A DNA stretch of 51,135 nt from Nitrospiraceae bacterium (GTDB lineage Bacteria > Nitrospirota > Thermodesulfovibrionia > Thermodesulfovibrionales > Dissulfurispiraceae): the NCBI GenBank assembly GCA_012517735.1, contig JAAYUK010000143.1, forward strand, positions 1 through 51,135. Reading direction: 5' to 3'. A program made the position numbers and the translations under genes. The notes beneath the pieces were generated by a model. That model saw only the letters and a list, made by a program, of their open reading frames with translations, was not told the origin of the DNA and searched no databases. Positions 36,086-46,115 of the stretch are shown in pieces (the stretch's first letter is position 1; the number at the start of each line of letters is the position of its first letter).

Positions 36086-38545
36086 ATGAATCCTTCCGGT
36101 AATGGCTCCGTTCTCACCGCTGCGGGCTGTATTCCGCGTCCGCGCGTCCGCTATTTGTGTTTGTCATGCACGCTTCTTTTCTCACTGCTTCTCTGTCTGC
36201 CTCAGGCCGCAGGAGCTCAGAATCCGATCCTGCCTGAGACAAAGCCGTCTGCGGCTCCGGCACCGCAGACGCTGTCGCTCCCTGCAGATGATGCGGCCAT
36301 CGACAAGGCAATAGAGCAACTTGAAGAACGTTTGAAGAAGATCCGTGCCCTTGAGGGGACATCTGCAGAAGGGTCGCCTGACAAGAACGCCCTGCAGATT
36401 GCCTCGCCGGATGAATTGAGAAAGCGGCGCCACATGGTCAGTGAGTTGATTGTGGCACTGGACGCTCATGCCGAGGCATTGCGGGATATCAAGAATATCC
36501 GGAAGGTCAACCGTCAGCGCTCCGCGGAAATCCGCTCGTGGGAGGGCTTTGCCGAGAAACCGCCGTATCCCGTGGTTTTTCTCGACAGCCTTCGCGATGC
36601 GGTCGCGGAACAGAAGAATGACATCCAGACGCTGCAGATGCGGCTTTCCATCATCACGGGGGAATTGAACAAATATATCAGGGCGTTGAATGACAGCCGG
36701 CCGAAAATGCGCTTGCAGGAAGAAGCGTTTGAAAAGAGTATTGGATCGGTCAAGGAGGGCCGTCAGCGCTGGCTCCGCGATATGGCACGCCTCCAGAATG
36801 AGCTGAATGAGACGGCTGTCGCTTCCTTTGAAACCCGGCGTCTGGTCGCTGAGGAAACCCTCGCCGGCAAAAAGGAGTATCTGCAGTTTCTTGAACAGAA
36901 ACTGCGGGCTGCCGAGCAGGTCTCACCGCTTTCCGCAGCTGATGTCGGGCAAAAACTCCAGGCGCTTGATTCCCAGCGAAGACAGATTGCGGGTGAGCTG
37001 GCGCGGATCATAAAAAAGGAAGAAGAGGCAAAAAAAAGCCTGCAGCAGACCCGCGAAAAGCTCGAAGCCCTGCAGTCACGGGTTGGTTCCGGGGCCGCAT
37101 CGCCGTTTCAGCAGAACGAGCTGAAGCAGCTCCAGACGTTGGTCGAGTTGCAGACGGTTCTCGCCGACGGGAGCAGGGAGCAGGTTGAGGTCATGAAGGG
37201 ACGGGTTCAGCTCATCGATTATGCGGAGACGCTCTGGGAAGACCGCCTGTGGCTTGCCAGAAACCCCTCACTGGAGGAGATCAGGGCAAAGTCCGAGGAA
37301 GTGCGGACCATTCTCGACAACCTGCAGCTCTGGAAAACGGTTGTTCAATCCAGGATGCTTGCATTGGTGGGGCTTATCCAGTCTCAACGCGCGAGAATTG
37401 ATGCGCCCGGTGTTACGGCGGAGATTCTCCGCCATGAAAAGCTGGTCCTCAGGACATATGAGGACCGGCATATCCTGCTTCAGAAGGCTGCTGAAGAACT
37501 CGCCGGAGTTGTGCGCCTGGCGGGCCACTTCAGCGAAGAACTTGCCGAGCGCCGGGACAGAACCTCTCTGCAGGGACGCCTGCGGGATGCTGCCTCCATA
37601 GCATACGGCTTCATCAAGAAGCTTTGGCTCACCGAACTCTATGTTGCCGAGGAGACGGTGGTTGTCGAAGGGGCCAGGGTGGTGAAACCGGTCACCGTAA
37701 CGGTTGCAAAGGCAGTTCAGGCGCTTGCGATCCTTGTTGTCGGCGTCTGGATCTCCCGCAAGCTCATGCGGCCGCTCCGGTGGCTGGTTGTTCACAAGTT
37801 CAAGCAAAACAACAGTATTGCCGCACAGATCGGGACCGTTGCCTTTCTCATCCTCTTTATCGCTGTTTTTGTGTTTTCACTGGTTTCGGTGAATATCCCG
37901 CTTGCGGTTTTTGCGTTTCTCGGCGGTGCGCTCGCCATCGGTATCGGTTTTGGGGCACAGAACCTGATCAACAACTTTATCAGCGGCATCATATTGCTCT
38001 TTGATCGTTCGATCAGTGTCGGCGACCTTATCGAGGTTGACGGACAGGGCGGCAAAGTGACTGCCATCGGGATGAGAAGCTCTCTCGTTCAGCGATTTGA
38101 CGGCGTGGAAATGCTCGTGCCGAACAGCCAGTTCCTCCAGCAAAAAGTCATCAACTGGACCCATTCCGAACGCCAGATGCGATACTCCATAGCGATCGGG
38201 GTTGCGTACGGTTCTCCGGTACGTAAAGTGAAGGAATTGCTCACGCAGGTCATTGAGGAGCAGGAGGCGGTCCTGAAGACTCCGCATCCATTGGTTGTCC
38301 TCGATGACTTTGCGGACAACTGCATTCACTTTACGGCGTATTTCTGGCTTGAGCTGGATTCGATCAGGGATAACCGTATTCTGATGAGTGAGATGCGGTT
38401 CAGGATCATCGAGTTGTTTGACGAACATGGTATCGTCATTCCTTTCCCGCAACGGGATGTTCATCTTGATGCCCCTGTGCCGATTCCGGTTCGGGTGGTC
38501 GATACGGAAGCAGATCAAAAAGGTTCGCGGCGCCACCCCATCTGA
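36086..38545 (+). CDS. Large MscS-family mechanosensitive channel (MscK/KefA-like)
   Basis: Predicted inner-membrane osmotic-release channel, 819 residues. A signal-peptide-like segment (about 15-42, ending AAGAQ) is followed by a large periplasmic domain with long charged coiled-coil stretches (to about 520), then a few membrane helices and the MscS core in the last 280 residues: AFLGGALAIGIGFGAQNLINNFISG (pore helix TM3), DRSISVGDLIEVDG.GGKV and ATG.MRSSLVQRFDG-like beta domain, PNSQFLQQKVINWT. The start is placed at ATG 36086 because the signal peptide follows; the ribosome site is weak. An earlier in-frame ATG at 36023 is possible. Confidence 0.88.
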   Translation: MNPSGNGSVLTAAGCIPRPRVRYLCLSCTLLFSLLLCLPQAAGAQNPILPETKPSAAPAPQTLSLPADDAAIDKAIEQLEERLKKIRALEGTSAEGSPDKNALQIASPDELRKRRHMVSELIVALDAHAEALRDIKNIRKVNRQRSAEIRSWEGFAEKPPYPVVFLDSLRDAVAEQKNDIQTLQMRLSIITGELNKYIRALNDSRPKMRLQEEAFEKSIGSVKEGRQRWLRDMARLQNELNETAVASFETRRLVAEETLAGKKEYLQFLEQKLRAAEQVSPLSAADVGQKLQALDSQRRQIAGELARIIKKEEEAKKSLQQTREKLEALQSRVGSGAASPFQQNELKQLQTLVELQTVLADGSREQVEVMKGRVQLIDYAETLWEDRLWLARNPSLEEIRAKSEEVRTILDNLQLWKTVVQSRMLALVGLIQSQRARIDAPGVTAEILRHEKLVLRTYEDRHILLQKAAEELAGVVRLAGHFSEELAERRDRTSLQGRLRDAASIAYGFIKKLWLTELYVAEETVVVEGARVVKPVTVTVAKAVQALAILVVGVWISRKLMRPLRWLVVHKFKQNNSIAAQIGTVAFLILFIAVFVFSLVSVNIPLAVFAFLGGALAIGIGFGAQNLINNFISGIILLFDRSISVGDLIEVDGQGGKVTAIGMRSSLVQRFDGVEMLVPNSQFLQQKVINWTHSERQMRYSIAIGVAYGSPVRKVKELLTQVIEEQEAVLKTPHPLVVLDDFADNCIHFTAYFWLELDSIRDNRILMSEMRFRIIELFDEHGIVIPFPQRDVHLDAPVPIPVRVVDTEADQKGSRRHPI

Positions 38546-38566
38546 GAACGGGGATCCGCTGATGCT

Positions 38567-40024
38567 CTATTCCCCCTGCCGATTCTGGTCCGGATCGGCT
38601 GCGGGAGGTTTCACGGTCGCCAGTCTGTCAGCCTCGGTTATCCAGCCGCCTCCCATGGCTTTATACAGATTCGCTATGGACTGAAATATCGCCCCTTTGG
38701 TCTGGGTTAACGACAATTGCGCCGAGAAGTAGGAACGCTCGGCGTCCAGCACCTGGAGGTAACTCGTAAATCCTTCGTCATACTGAAGCCGGGACAGCTC
38801 TGCATAGGTCTTGAGTGCTTCGACCTGCAGGCGTTGCGCTTCGCTCTGCTCCCGCGTTTTCACGTGGGTGACCAATGCATTCTCGACATCGCTGAACGCG
38901 CTCTGGATAGTTTTCTGGTAATTGTACAAGGCCTGCAGCTGCTGCGCTTCGGCTACCTGGACTCCGCTCACAATCTGTCCGCCGGCAAAGATCGGGAGCG
39001 CTGCTTGACCAGCCCATGTCCACATGCGCGCCGGGCCGGTAAACAACTGAGAGAGCTGAGTGCTTGCGTTGCCGAGAAAACCGGTCAGCGTAATCGCCGG
39101 GAAATAGGCGGCTTTGGCTACACCGATGCGGGCATTGGCGGCGATCAGTTCCTGTTCAGCCTGCCGGATATCGGGTCTCCGTTCAAGGAGTTCTGAAGGC
39201 AGTCCGGCAGGAATTACCGGAAACGCCAGCTGATCAAGGGTCTTCCCCCGCTTGACCGGGCCGGGGTTGCGGCCAAGCAGCAGGTTCAACGCATTTTCCT
39301 GCTGAACGATGGTGCGTTCAATTTGCGGCACAGTCGCCCGCGCTGCTTCATATTCGGACTTGACCTGCATGAGGTCTACTTCAGAAATCACGCCTCCCTC
39401 GAATTTCAGCTTGAACAGTTCATAGGTTTCCGCCCACATCTGCGTGGTCGTTTTTGCAATTTCAAGCTGCTGGTCGAGGCTGCGCAGGTTGATGTAGCCG
39501 TTTGCCACCGACGTCACGAGAGTCATTATTACACCCTGACGGGCCTCTTCCGTACCGAGCAGGTCTGCTTTGGCCGCCTCCCGGGAACGACGCAGCTTGC
39601 CCCAGAGATCGATTTCCCAGCTTGCGGTAAAACCGGCATCAAAGGTCCAGAAGGTTGCCCGGTTCTGCGGCACTGCAGTGGCTCCCCGCTCAGTCGCGCG
39701 CTGCCGCTGTGCGGTTCCGGTTGCTCCAATCTCAGGAAACAATTTTCCGGTAGCGATCCCGAGCCTTCCCAGGTACTCGTCAACCCGGGCAGTGGCAATC
39801 AGCAGATCCCTGTTTTCACGCAGGGCAATCTCAACGAGTTCGGTCAGCACTGGATCCTGAAACTGCCGCCACCACTCGGCATTCACGGCATCCTGCGGGC
39901 TCGTGCCGGCAAAGCGGAACGCCTGCGGCGATGCAATATCCGGCCGCTGATAATTCGGGCCGACCGCGCAGCCCGCTATAAGCAGAATGAGGCAGACATT
40001 CACTATGGCGTTTACTCTATGCAT
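38567..40024 (-). CDS. RND efflux outer-membrane lipoprotein (OprM/NodT family)
   Basis: TolC-like outer-membrane channel of an RND pump. A lipoprotein signal (LLIAGC) is followed by VGPNYQRPD, typical for OprM/CmeC-type proteins, and by two repeated halves with NRDLLIATARVDEYLGRLG and ERRPDIRQAEQELIAANARIGVAKAAYFP. The start is ATG 40024 with GGAGGG four bases upstream. It overlaps the pump gene by eight bases. Confidence 0.92.
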   Translation of the reverse strand: MHRVNAIVNVCLILLIAGCAVGPNYQRPDIASPQAFRFAGTSPQDAVNAEWWRQFQDPVLTELVEIALRENRDLLIATARVDEYLGRLGIATGKLFPEIGATGTAQRQRATERGATAVPQNRATFWTFDAGFTASWEIDLWGKLRRSREAAKADLLGTEEARQGVIMTLVTSVANGYINLRSLDQQLEIAKTTTQMWAETYELFKLKFEGGVISEVDLMQVKSEYEAARATVPQIERTIVQQENALNLLLGRNPGPVKRGKTLDQLAFPVIPAGLPSELLERRPDIRQAEQELIAANARIGVAKAAYFPAITLTGFLGNASTQLSQLFTGPARMWTWAGQAALPIFAGGQIVSGVQVAEAQQLQALYNYQKTIQSAFSDVENALVTHVKTREQSEAQRLQVEALKTYAELSRLQYDEGFTSYLQVLDAERSYFSAQLSLTQTKGAIFQSIANLYKAMGGGWITEADRLATVKPPAADPDQNRQGE

Positions 40025-43000
40025 GATGCCCTCCATTGTCATGAGAGCTTTCCGACGGTGGCGGATCGTGTTCCGGCTTTTTCCGTCCGATTTTTTCCAC
40101 GACGGAGAAGGTGACTGGAATCAGGAAGATTGCGATAAAGCTAGCCGCCAGCATGCCGAAGATAACGGTTGTGCCCATAACCTGTCGCGAAATGGCTCCG
40201 GCACCGCTCGCAATGGCCAGCGGCACACATCCGAGAATGAACGCAAACGATGTCATGAGAATCGGCCGCAGACGGAGTTTTGCCCCTTCGAGCGCGGCGT
40301 CCATGATCGGCAATCCTTCTTCGTACTTCATCTTGGCGAATTCGACGATCAGGATCGCGTTTTTTGCCGCCAAACCAATGAGCATGACGAGACCTATCTG
40401 TGCGTATACATTATTCTCCATGCCGCGAATGAAGAGTCCGAGAAATGCCCCCATGACGGCGATCGGGGTGCCGAGGAGAACGCTGAACGGCAGCGACCAG
40501 CTTTCATACTGTGCCGCCAGAATGAGAAATACGCACAGGAGAGAAAAAGCAAAGATGATCATCGGCGAGACGCCTTCCCGGGCTTTCTTCTCCTGGAAGG
40601 ACATGCCGAGATAATCGTAGCCCATTTCTCGCGGCATGGTCTCGGCAAAAACCTCTTCGAGCGCCTTCATGGCCTGTTCGGAGCTATAACCTGGCGCTGC
40701 AAATGCGTTTATCTGGGCGCTGCGGTAGAGGTTGTATCGCATGGTGAATTCCGGCCCTGTCGTCGAGCGTGTCGATGTGACCGCTGCGAGCGGCAGCATG
40801 GTTCCATCGCTGTTCTGGACATAAAACTGACCGAGTTTTTCGGCGCTGGTCCTGAAGTCGCCTTCGGCCTGAACGAATATCTGCCATTGGCGGCCGAACC
40901 GGTTGAAGTAATTCACAAATGCGCCGCCCATGAAACATTGGAGCGTCTGATACACATCAGACAGGTTGACTCCCTGTTTCAACACCTTGTCACGGTCGAC
41001 ATCGACGAACACCTGCGGAACGACCGGAAGAAACGTGGTCGAGACCTGTCCCAGTTCAGGACGCTTCCGGGCAGCTTCAATGAATTTCTGTACATTTTCG
41101 GCAAGAAACGCGATGTCCTTTCCTGCGCGATCCTGAAGAACGAAGGTTGCACCTCCAGAGGTGCCGATTCCCGGAATGGCGGGCGGCGAGAACGCAAACG
41201 CCATCGCTCCCGGAATCTGCGAGAACTCCCGGTTGATATGCGCCTTGATCGCATTATAGTGTTCTTCCGGTTTTTTCCGCTCCTTCCACTCATCCAGTGC
41301 AATGAAGAAGAAGGCGCTATAGGTGTTGGTCACCGAACTCAGCATGTTATAGCCGATGATTGAGGAGTAATACTTTACGCCCGGCGTGTTTTTCAGGATC
41401 TCCTCGGCTTTCTTGACGACGTCATCAGTGCGCTGCAGGGAGGCTGCATCCGGCAGCTGAAGCCCCGCGAAAAGGTATCCCTGATCCTCCTCCGGCAGAA
41501 AACTGGCCGGGAGGGACTTCCCGAGCCCTCCTGCCAGCACAGCCACACCGGCAAGGAATATGAGACTGATCATGCTTTTCCTGATGAGATGATGACAGAT
41601 GCCCACATATCCGTCCGTAGCGCGCCCGAACTTCAGATTGAACCAGTCATAGAACTTCTGGAGCGGTCCGGAGCCTTTTGTTTTCGGTTTCAGCAGAAGC
41701 GTGCACAGTGCAGGACTCAGGGTCAGGGCATTGAAGGCGGAGATGATGACCGACAGGGCGATGGTGACCGCAAACTGCTGATAGAGCGCGCCGGTGATTC
41801 CGGGAATGAAGGCGGTTGGAACAAATACCGCGGCAAGAATGATGGCTATCGCGACAACGGGCCCGGAAACTTCCTGCATCGCCTTGATCGTGGCATCCTT
41901 GGGAGACATGCCATGTTCGATATGATGTTCTACCGCCTCGACCACGACAATCGCATCGTCCACGACAAGGCCGATCGCCAGAACGAGTCCAAAAAGCGAC
42001 AGCGTATTGATCGAAAACCCGAACATCGGGAAAAACATGAAGGTGCCTATCAGGGAAACCGGCACTGCCAGCAGCGGAATGAGTGTTGCGCGCCAGCCCT
42101 GCAGGAAGATGAATACCACGATAATAACCAGCAGCAGGGCTTCCCACAGCGTCTGGACGATTTCCGATATGCCCTCGGTAACGGCGAGCGTGGTATCAAG
42201 CGCCACGACATAATCAAGATCTGCGGGGAATCGCTGCTTCATCTCCTCCATCAGTTTTTTGGCGCCCTTTGCTGCATCAATGGCGTTACTGCCGGGCATT
42301 TGGTACAGCGCAATCAATGCGGTCGGCTTGCCGTTCAGTCGGCTTTTGATACTGTAATACTGCGCTCCGAGTTCAATGCGGGCAATGTCTTTCAGCCGCA
42401 CCATCGAACCGTCAGGATTCGCCCGAACGACAATATTGCCGAATTGTTCTTCGGATTCGAGTCTTCCCTGGGCACGAACGGCGTAGGTGAACTCCTGTCC
42501 TTTTGGTACCGGTTCAGCCCCGATCTGACCTGCGGGGTTGACTGTGTTTTGAGCTTTTACCGCACTGACGATTTGGGGAATGGTGATGCTCTGCGATGCG
42601 AGCTTGTCCGGTCTGACCCAGATGCGCATCGAGTACTGCCCCGCGCCAAAGACCGTGACGCTCGCAATGCCCGGCACACGGGTGAACTGGTCGTTCATGT
42701 TGATGTAGGCGTAATTTGCCAGAAACACTTCATCATAGGTGCCATTCGGAGAGTACAACGCGAATAAGAGGAGGGGAGATGCAGTAGACTTCTGGACGGT
42801 AACGCCCATGTTTTGCACGTCCGCCGGAAGCTGCGAATTTGCCTGATTGCTTCGCATCTGGGAGAGGATCTGGTCGGTGTTCGGGTCGGTCTTGACATCG
42901 AAATTCACCCGGAGCGTCATCTGACCGTTGTTGGCATTGATCGAATACATATAATTCATGTTGTCGACGCCGGACATCTGCTGCTCGATCGGCGTTGCAA

Positions 43001-43181
43001 CTGATTGCTCGAGGGTCACTGCATCGGCACCGGTATAATTTGCGATCACCTGGATTTCCGGCGGAACGATATTCGGATACTGGGCGATGGGGAGGCCGGT
43101 CATCGCCACAATGCCGACAATGACCATGAGAATAGAAATAACCATGGCCACGATAGGCCGATTGATGAAAAATTTTGACAT
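40017..43181 (-). CDS. RND multidrug efflux permease, HAE1/AcrB family
   Basis: Inner-membrane proton-driven exporter, 1054 residues, 12 helices and two large periplasmic loops. It begins MSKFFINRPIVAMVISI and has AQYPNIVPPEIQV, AIGLVVDDAIVVVEAVEHHIE with the paired proton-relay aspartates in helix 4, and GRATDGYVGICHHLIRKSM before the second half. The length and the FINRP start mark the HAE1 (hydrophobe/amphiphile) type, so organic substrates such as drugs, dyes or solvents are likely, not metals. AAGG precedes ATG 43181. Confidence 0.94.
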   Translation of the reverse strand: MSKFFINRPIVAMVISILMVIVGIVAMTGLPIAQYPNIVPPEIQVIANYTGADAVTLEQSVATPIEQQMSGVDNMNYMYSINANNGQMTLRVNFDVKTDPNTDQILSQMRSNQANSQLPADVQNMGVTVQKSTASPLLLFALYSPNGTYDEVFLANYAYINMNDQFTRVPGIASVTVFGAGQYSMRIWVRPDKLASQSITIPQIVSAVKAQNTVNPAGQIGAEPVPKGQEFTYAVRAQGRLESEEQFGNIVVRANPDGSMVRLKDIARIELGAQYYSIKSRLNGKPTALIALYQMPGSNAIDAAKGAKKLMEEMKQRFPADLDYVVALDTTLAVTEGISEIVQTLWEALLLVIIVVFIFLQGWRATLIPLLAVPVSLIGTFMFFPMFGFSINTLSLFGLVLAIGLVVDDAIVVVEAVEHHIEHGMSPKDATIKAMQEVSGPVVAIAIILAAVFVPTAFIPGITGALYQQFAVTIALSVIISAFNALTLSPALCTLLLKPKTKGSGPLQKFYDWFNLKFGRATDGYVGICHHLIRKSMISLIFLAGVAVLAGGLGKSLPASFLPEEDQGYLFAGLQLPDAASLQRTDDVVKKAEEILKNTPGVKYYSSIIGYNMLSSVTNTYSAFFFIALDEWKERKKPEEHYNAIKAHINREFSQIPGAMAFAFSPPAIPGIGTSGGATFVLQDRAGKDIAFLAENVQKFIEAARKRPELGQVSTTFLPVVPQVFVDVDRDKVLKQGVNLSDVYQTLQCFMGGAFVNYFNRFGRQWQIFVQAEGDFRTSAEKLGQFYVQNSDGTMLPLAAVTSTRSTTGPEFTMRYNLYRSAQINAFAAPGYSSEQAMKALEEVFAETMPREMGYDYLGMSFQEKKAREGVSPMIIFAFSLLCVFLILAAQYESWSLPFSVLLGTPIAVMGAFLGLFIRGMENNVYAQIGLVMLIGLAAKNAILIVEFAKMKYEEGLPIMDAALEGAKLRLRPILMTSFAFILGCVPLAIASGAGAISRQVMGTTVIFGMLAASFIAIFLIPVTFSVVEKIGRKKPEHDPPPSESSHDNGGHHA

Positions 43182-43187
43182 GGCCGG

Positions 43188-44435
43188 CTACCTTTTCCGG
43201 GGTGCTGCAGCCGGCTGCTCTTCGGATTTTGCCGGCGCTCCAGTCGGAGCCCCGGCGGGCTTTGCTTCTTCCGGTTTTTTCTGTTCAGGTCCGGCAGTCT
43301 TGATCCGAACCGTCATGCCGGGTCTCACTTTCTGAACCCCTTCGGAGACGACCCGTTCCCCCGGTTTCAGTCCTTCGTCAATGACCCAGAGCGTGTCGAC
43401 CCGCTCGGCGGCCTTGACAGTACGAATGTCGATCTTGTTGTCGGAGCCGACGACTGCTACCTGATAACGCCCCTGTATTTCCGATACGGAGCGCTGAGGA
43501 ACCAGCAGAGCTCCCTGTTTTGTCTCTACATGGGCACGGACACGGGCGAAAAGGCCGGGACGCAGGATATTGCCTGGATTGGGAAACAACGCGGCTACCT
43601 TTATGGTCCCGGTTTTTGGATCGATCTGGTTGTCTGCCAGTGCGAATTGCCCCTTGTGCGGATACAGACTGCCGTCAGAGAGAAAGAGCTCAGGAGTCAC
43701 TGTCCGGTTTTTGTTCTGTTTCTGTTTCTCGACATGCCACAAGTACTGCTGCTCACTGAGCGGAATATATACCTTGATCGGATCAACGGTTGCGACGGTT
43801 GTCAGGGGGGTGGTGCTGTTCGGTCCCACAAGGTTGCCGATCTGCGCCTGGGCAAGTCCCGCTACGCCGTCAATCGGTGAGGTGATTTTGGTGAAATCAA
43901 GGTCCAGCCGCGCCTTATCAACCGCTGCTTTCGCTGACTGAACCGCAGCAGCAGCAGACAGCTCCTGACCGACGGCATTGTCAAGATCGCGCTGGCTGAG
44001 CGCCTTTTTTTCCGCGAGCGGGCGAATCCGCTTCAAGTTCGCTTTTGCGGTGTCCCATTGCGCCTGCGCGTTCGCGAGATTGCCTTCCGCCTGGTCAAGC
44101 GCTGCCTGGAATGTTCTCGGATCGATCTCAAAGAGCGCCTTGCCTTTTTTGACAAAATCTCCTTCCCGGTAGTTCTGCTTCATCAGGTAGCCGCTGACCT
44201 GCGCACGAATGGTCGCGTTTACCGACCCTTCGACCGATCCGACCCATTCGACGTAAACCGGGACATCTTTCTGGACGACATCGACAACTTCGACAAGCGG
44301 AGCCTGCGGAGCAGGTTTGCCCTTGTCGCAGCTGGAGAGGGAAAGAACGAGAGCGCATCCCATCATGCAAAGAGCAAATGTAGACAAAGAACGATCGATT
44401 CGAGCATTGGTCAGTAGTTCACGATCTGCAGTCAT
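43188..44435 (-). CDS. RND efflux periplasmic adaptor lipoprotein (AcrA family)
   Basis: Membrane-fusion protein, 415 residues. It has a lipobox (LSLSSC), biotinyl-lipoyl-like strands (ATIRAQVSGYLMKQNYREGDFVKKG), a coiled-coil hairpin (NAQAQWDTAKANLKRI and KKALSQRDLDNAVG) and a beta barrel. The C-terminal 45 residues are Pro/Ala/Lys-rich. First gene of the efflux operon; GGAG precedes ATG 44435. No regulator gene is next to the operon. Confidence 0.93.
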   Translation of the reverse strand: MTADRELLTNARIDRSLSTFALCMMGCALVLSLSSCDKGKPAPQAPLVEVVDVVQKDVPVYVEWVGSVEGSVNATIRAQVSGYLMKQNYREGDFVKKGKALFEIDPRTFQAALDQAEGNLANAQAQWDTAKANLKRIRPLAEKKALSQRDLDNAVGQELSAAAAVQSAKAAVDKARLDLDFTKITSPIDGVAGLAQAQIGNLVGPNSTTPLTTVATVDPIKVYIPLSEQQYLWHVEKQKQNKNRTVTPELFLSDGSLYPHKGQFALADNQIDPKTGTIKVAALFPNPGNILRPGLFARVRAHVETKQGALLVPQRSVSEIQGRYQVAVVGSDNKIDIRTVKAAERVDTLWVIDEGLKPGERVVSEGVQKVRPGMTVRIKTAGPEQKKPEEAKPAGAPTGAPAKSEEQPAAAPRKR

Positions 44436-44566
44436 AGTACACGCTCCGCAATGATGGTAATGCGGGGAGAATCCCCATGGTCTGGCAAAGATCTCCTGTA
44501 AGATCGGGCGTTTCAGAGACGGGACTGCGGGAAGCCTACTCAGAGCACCTTGCCATAGCAGTTAAA

Positions 44567-44595
44567 ATTCTAAGGCTTATTTGCCGGCAAGTCAA
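44567..44595 (-). promoter_or_regulatory. Promoter of the RND efflux operon
   Basis: On the minus strand TTGACT (44590-44595), 17 bp, TAGAAT (44567-44572). A small dyad GGGGA-GAA-TCCCC at about 44464-44476, nearer the gene, is a possible operator. Confidence 0.7.
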
Positions 44596-44632
44596 CAACA
44601 CTGTGTATGCACAGCATCCGTAGATGAAACGA

Positions 44633-44662
44633 CTGACGGCAGACGGGGAGTGGTGTTACAAT
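44633..44662 (+). promoter_or_regulatory. Candidate promoter of the exported-protein gene at 44791
   Basis: CTGACG (44633-44638), 18 bp, TACAAT (44657-44662), leaving a leader of about 120 bases before ATG 44791. Nothing else recognisable lies in 44436-44790. Confidence 0.45.
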
Positions 44663-44790
44663 GAAGGAACTATTCGTGCGATGAATATCCCGGTGAATTG
44701 ATCATCCGGGGTGTGTTCGGTCTTGCGGATAGTCTGCCTGACTCCCGAAGCGTGCGGATGCAAAGAACAAACAGACCACGAGGAGCGATA

Positions 44791-46080
44791 ATGAAACGGA
44801 TATGTGCACTGGCTGTGACGATACTGATGGGAATTGTTTTGGGCGCGGGCGTTGCTGGTGCTGAGGTGTTTGAAACACCGAAGAATCGCAAGGCTGCGGA
44901 TATTCTTCCTGCCGATATGGTGAGCGGAGAGCATTTCACGGTCCGGGAAAACGTTGCTGTCTATGATTATCTTCATGCCTATACAGTCGATTCGGATTAC
45001 GGAACATTCACCGCAATCAGCGACGGCGGACTGAGAAAGCTGCTTCTGGAAATCCGGGCGATTACTGAACTGAGGAAGATTGCCGATGCAGAGGCGTTTG
45101 CAAAGGCGCTCGGTGCGGCAGCAGCGGCCCCGGTGAAACTGGGGGTGAGTCTCGTCACCAATCCGGTGGATACGGTAGCTGCCATTCCCAAAGGCATCGG
45201 CCAGTTGTTCAGTGATGCTGTTTCGGGTTTTTCAACCGAAAAACAGGCCGGCGAAGACGGTCAGGTCGAGGAAGTTCTTGAACTGTCGCGCTTCAAGCGT
45301 GAATATGCATTCAATCTTGGCGTTGATGCGTATTCAAGCAATGAGGTGTTTCAAGCTGAGTTGAATCGGGTGGCGTGGGGCGGAGTTGCCGGGAATCTCG
45401 GCTTCAGCGCTGCCACGGCTCCGCTCGGCGGCATTGGGTATATCGTATCGGGGTCTGCCTTTGGGCAGCAGATGAACGATTATCTTGCAGAAAACCCGCC
45501 GTCACGAATTCGCAGCAATGCTCAGGAAAAACTTGCGGCAATGGGTGTCGGGGAGAAAGAGATCAAGGCATTCCTTGAGGCGAAGGGATATACGCCGCGC
45601 CATACAGCGGTTATCGTCGGGCACCTGGAGCGCCTCGGAAAGGCCTCCGGAATCGATTCCTACATCAACTATGCCTCCCACGCCGACAACGAGGAGGAGG
45701 CGACATTTTTCATGAATATCGCCGAGATTCTTGGGGGATATCACCAGAAGGTTTCTCCCATCAGGCAGGTCGGTGTTGCAAAGGCGATTGTCTGGGCACG
45801 TGACGAAAACGGGACCATACTGGCGCCGTTTCCGCTTGATTACGGCGTCTGGACAGAACAGGTTTCGGTGCTGGTAAGGGAAATGATTGCGGAGAATACC
45901 CGGGAAAACGAAAAACAGAAGTTCGAACTCTGGGTGACCGGCACAATGTCGCCCCTCGCAAAAAAGAACCTGGAGGCGCGGGGAGTGACGGTGAACGAAG
46001 AAGTCTATAAGCGCATCGATTTGGTCGACTATGTGACGTTCAAGTCGAAGCCGGTTTCCCCGAATCCTGAGAAGAACTGA
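44791..46080 (+). CDS. Exported protein of unknown function (429 aa)
   Basis: A 429-residue protein with a clear signal peptide (about 1-26, MKRICALAV to AGAEV). GAGGAG precedes ATG 44791, which rules out the longer frame. The mature part has a Gly/Ala-rich hydrophobic middle (VAWGGVAGNLGFSAATAPLGGIGYIVSG) that could insert in or lie against a membrane, and a C-terminal domain ending in LEARGVTVNEEVYKRIDLVDY, which recalls short beta/alpha repeats. PVDTVAAIPKGIGQLF hints at an amphipathic segment. No catalytic motif is seen. It stands alone between the efflux operon and repeat copy 3. Confidence 0.7.
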   Translation: MKRICALAVTILMGIVLGAGVAGAEVFETPKNRKAADILPADMVSGEHFTVRENVAVYDYLHAYTVDSDYGTFTAISDGGLRKLLLEIRAITELRKIADAEAFAKALGAAAAAPVKLGVSLVTNPVDTVAAIPKGIGQLFSDAVSGFSTEKQAGEDGQVEEVLELSRFKREYAFNLGVDAYSSNEVFQAELNRVAWGGVAGNLGFSAATAPLGGIGYIVSGSAFGQQMNDYLAENPPSRIRSNAQEKLAAMGVGEKEIKAFLEAKGYTPRHTAVIVGHLERLGKASGIDSYINYASHADNEEEATFFMNIAEILGGYHQKVSPIRQVGVAKAIVWARDENGTILAPFPLDYGVWTEQVSVLVREMIAENTRENEKQKFELWVTGTMSPLAKKNLEARGVTVNEEVYKRIDLVDYVTFKSKPVSPNPEKN

Positions 46081-46115
46081 TCTCGCGGCGTTCTGCCCAC
46101 GAAAAGGTATGATGC

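Noticed and set aside
39987-41363. Long plus-strand open frame opposite the RND permease
   Set aside because: It is the antisense of conserved AcrB-type sequence; no ribosome site or motif.
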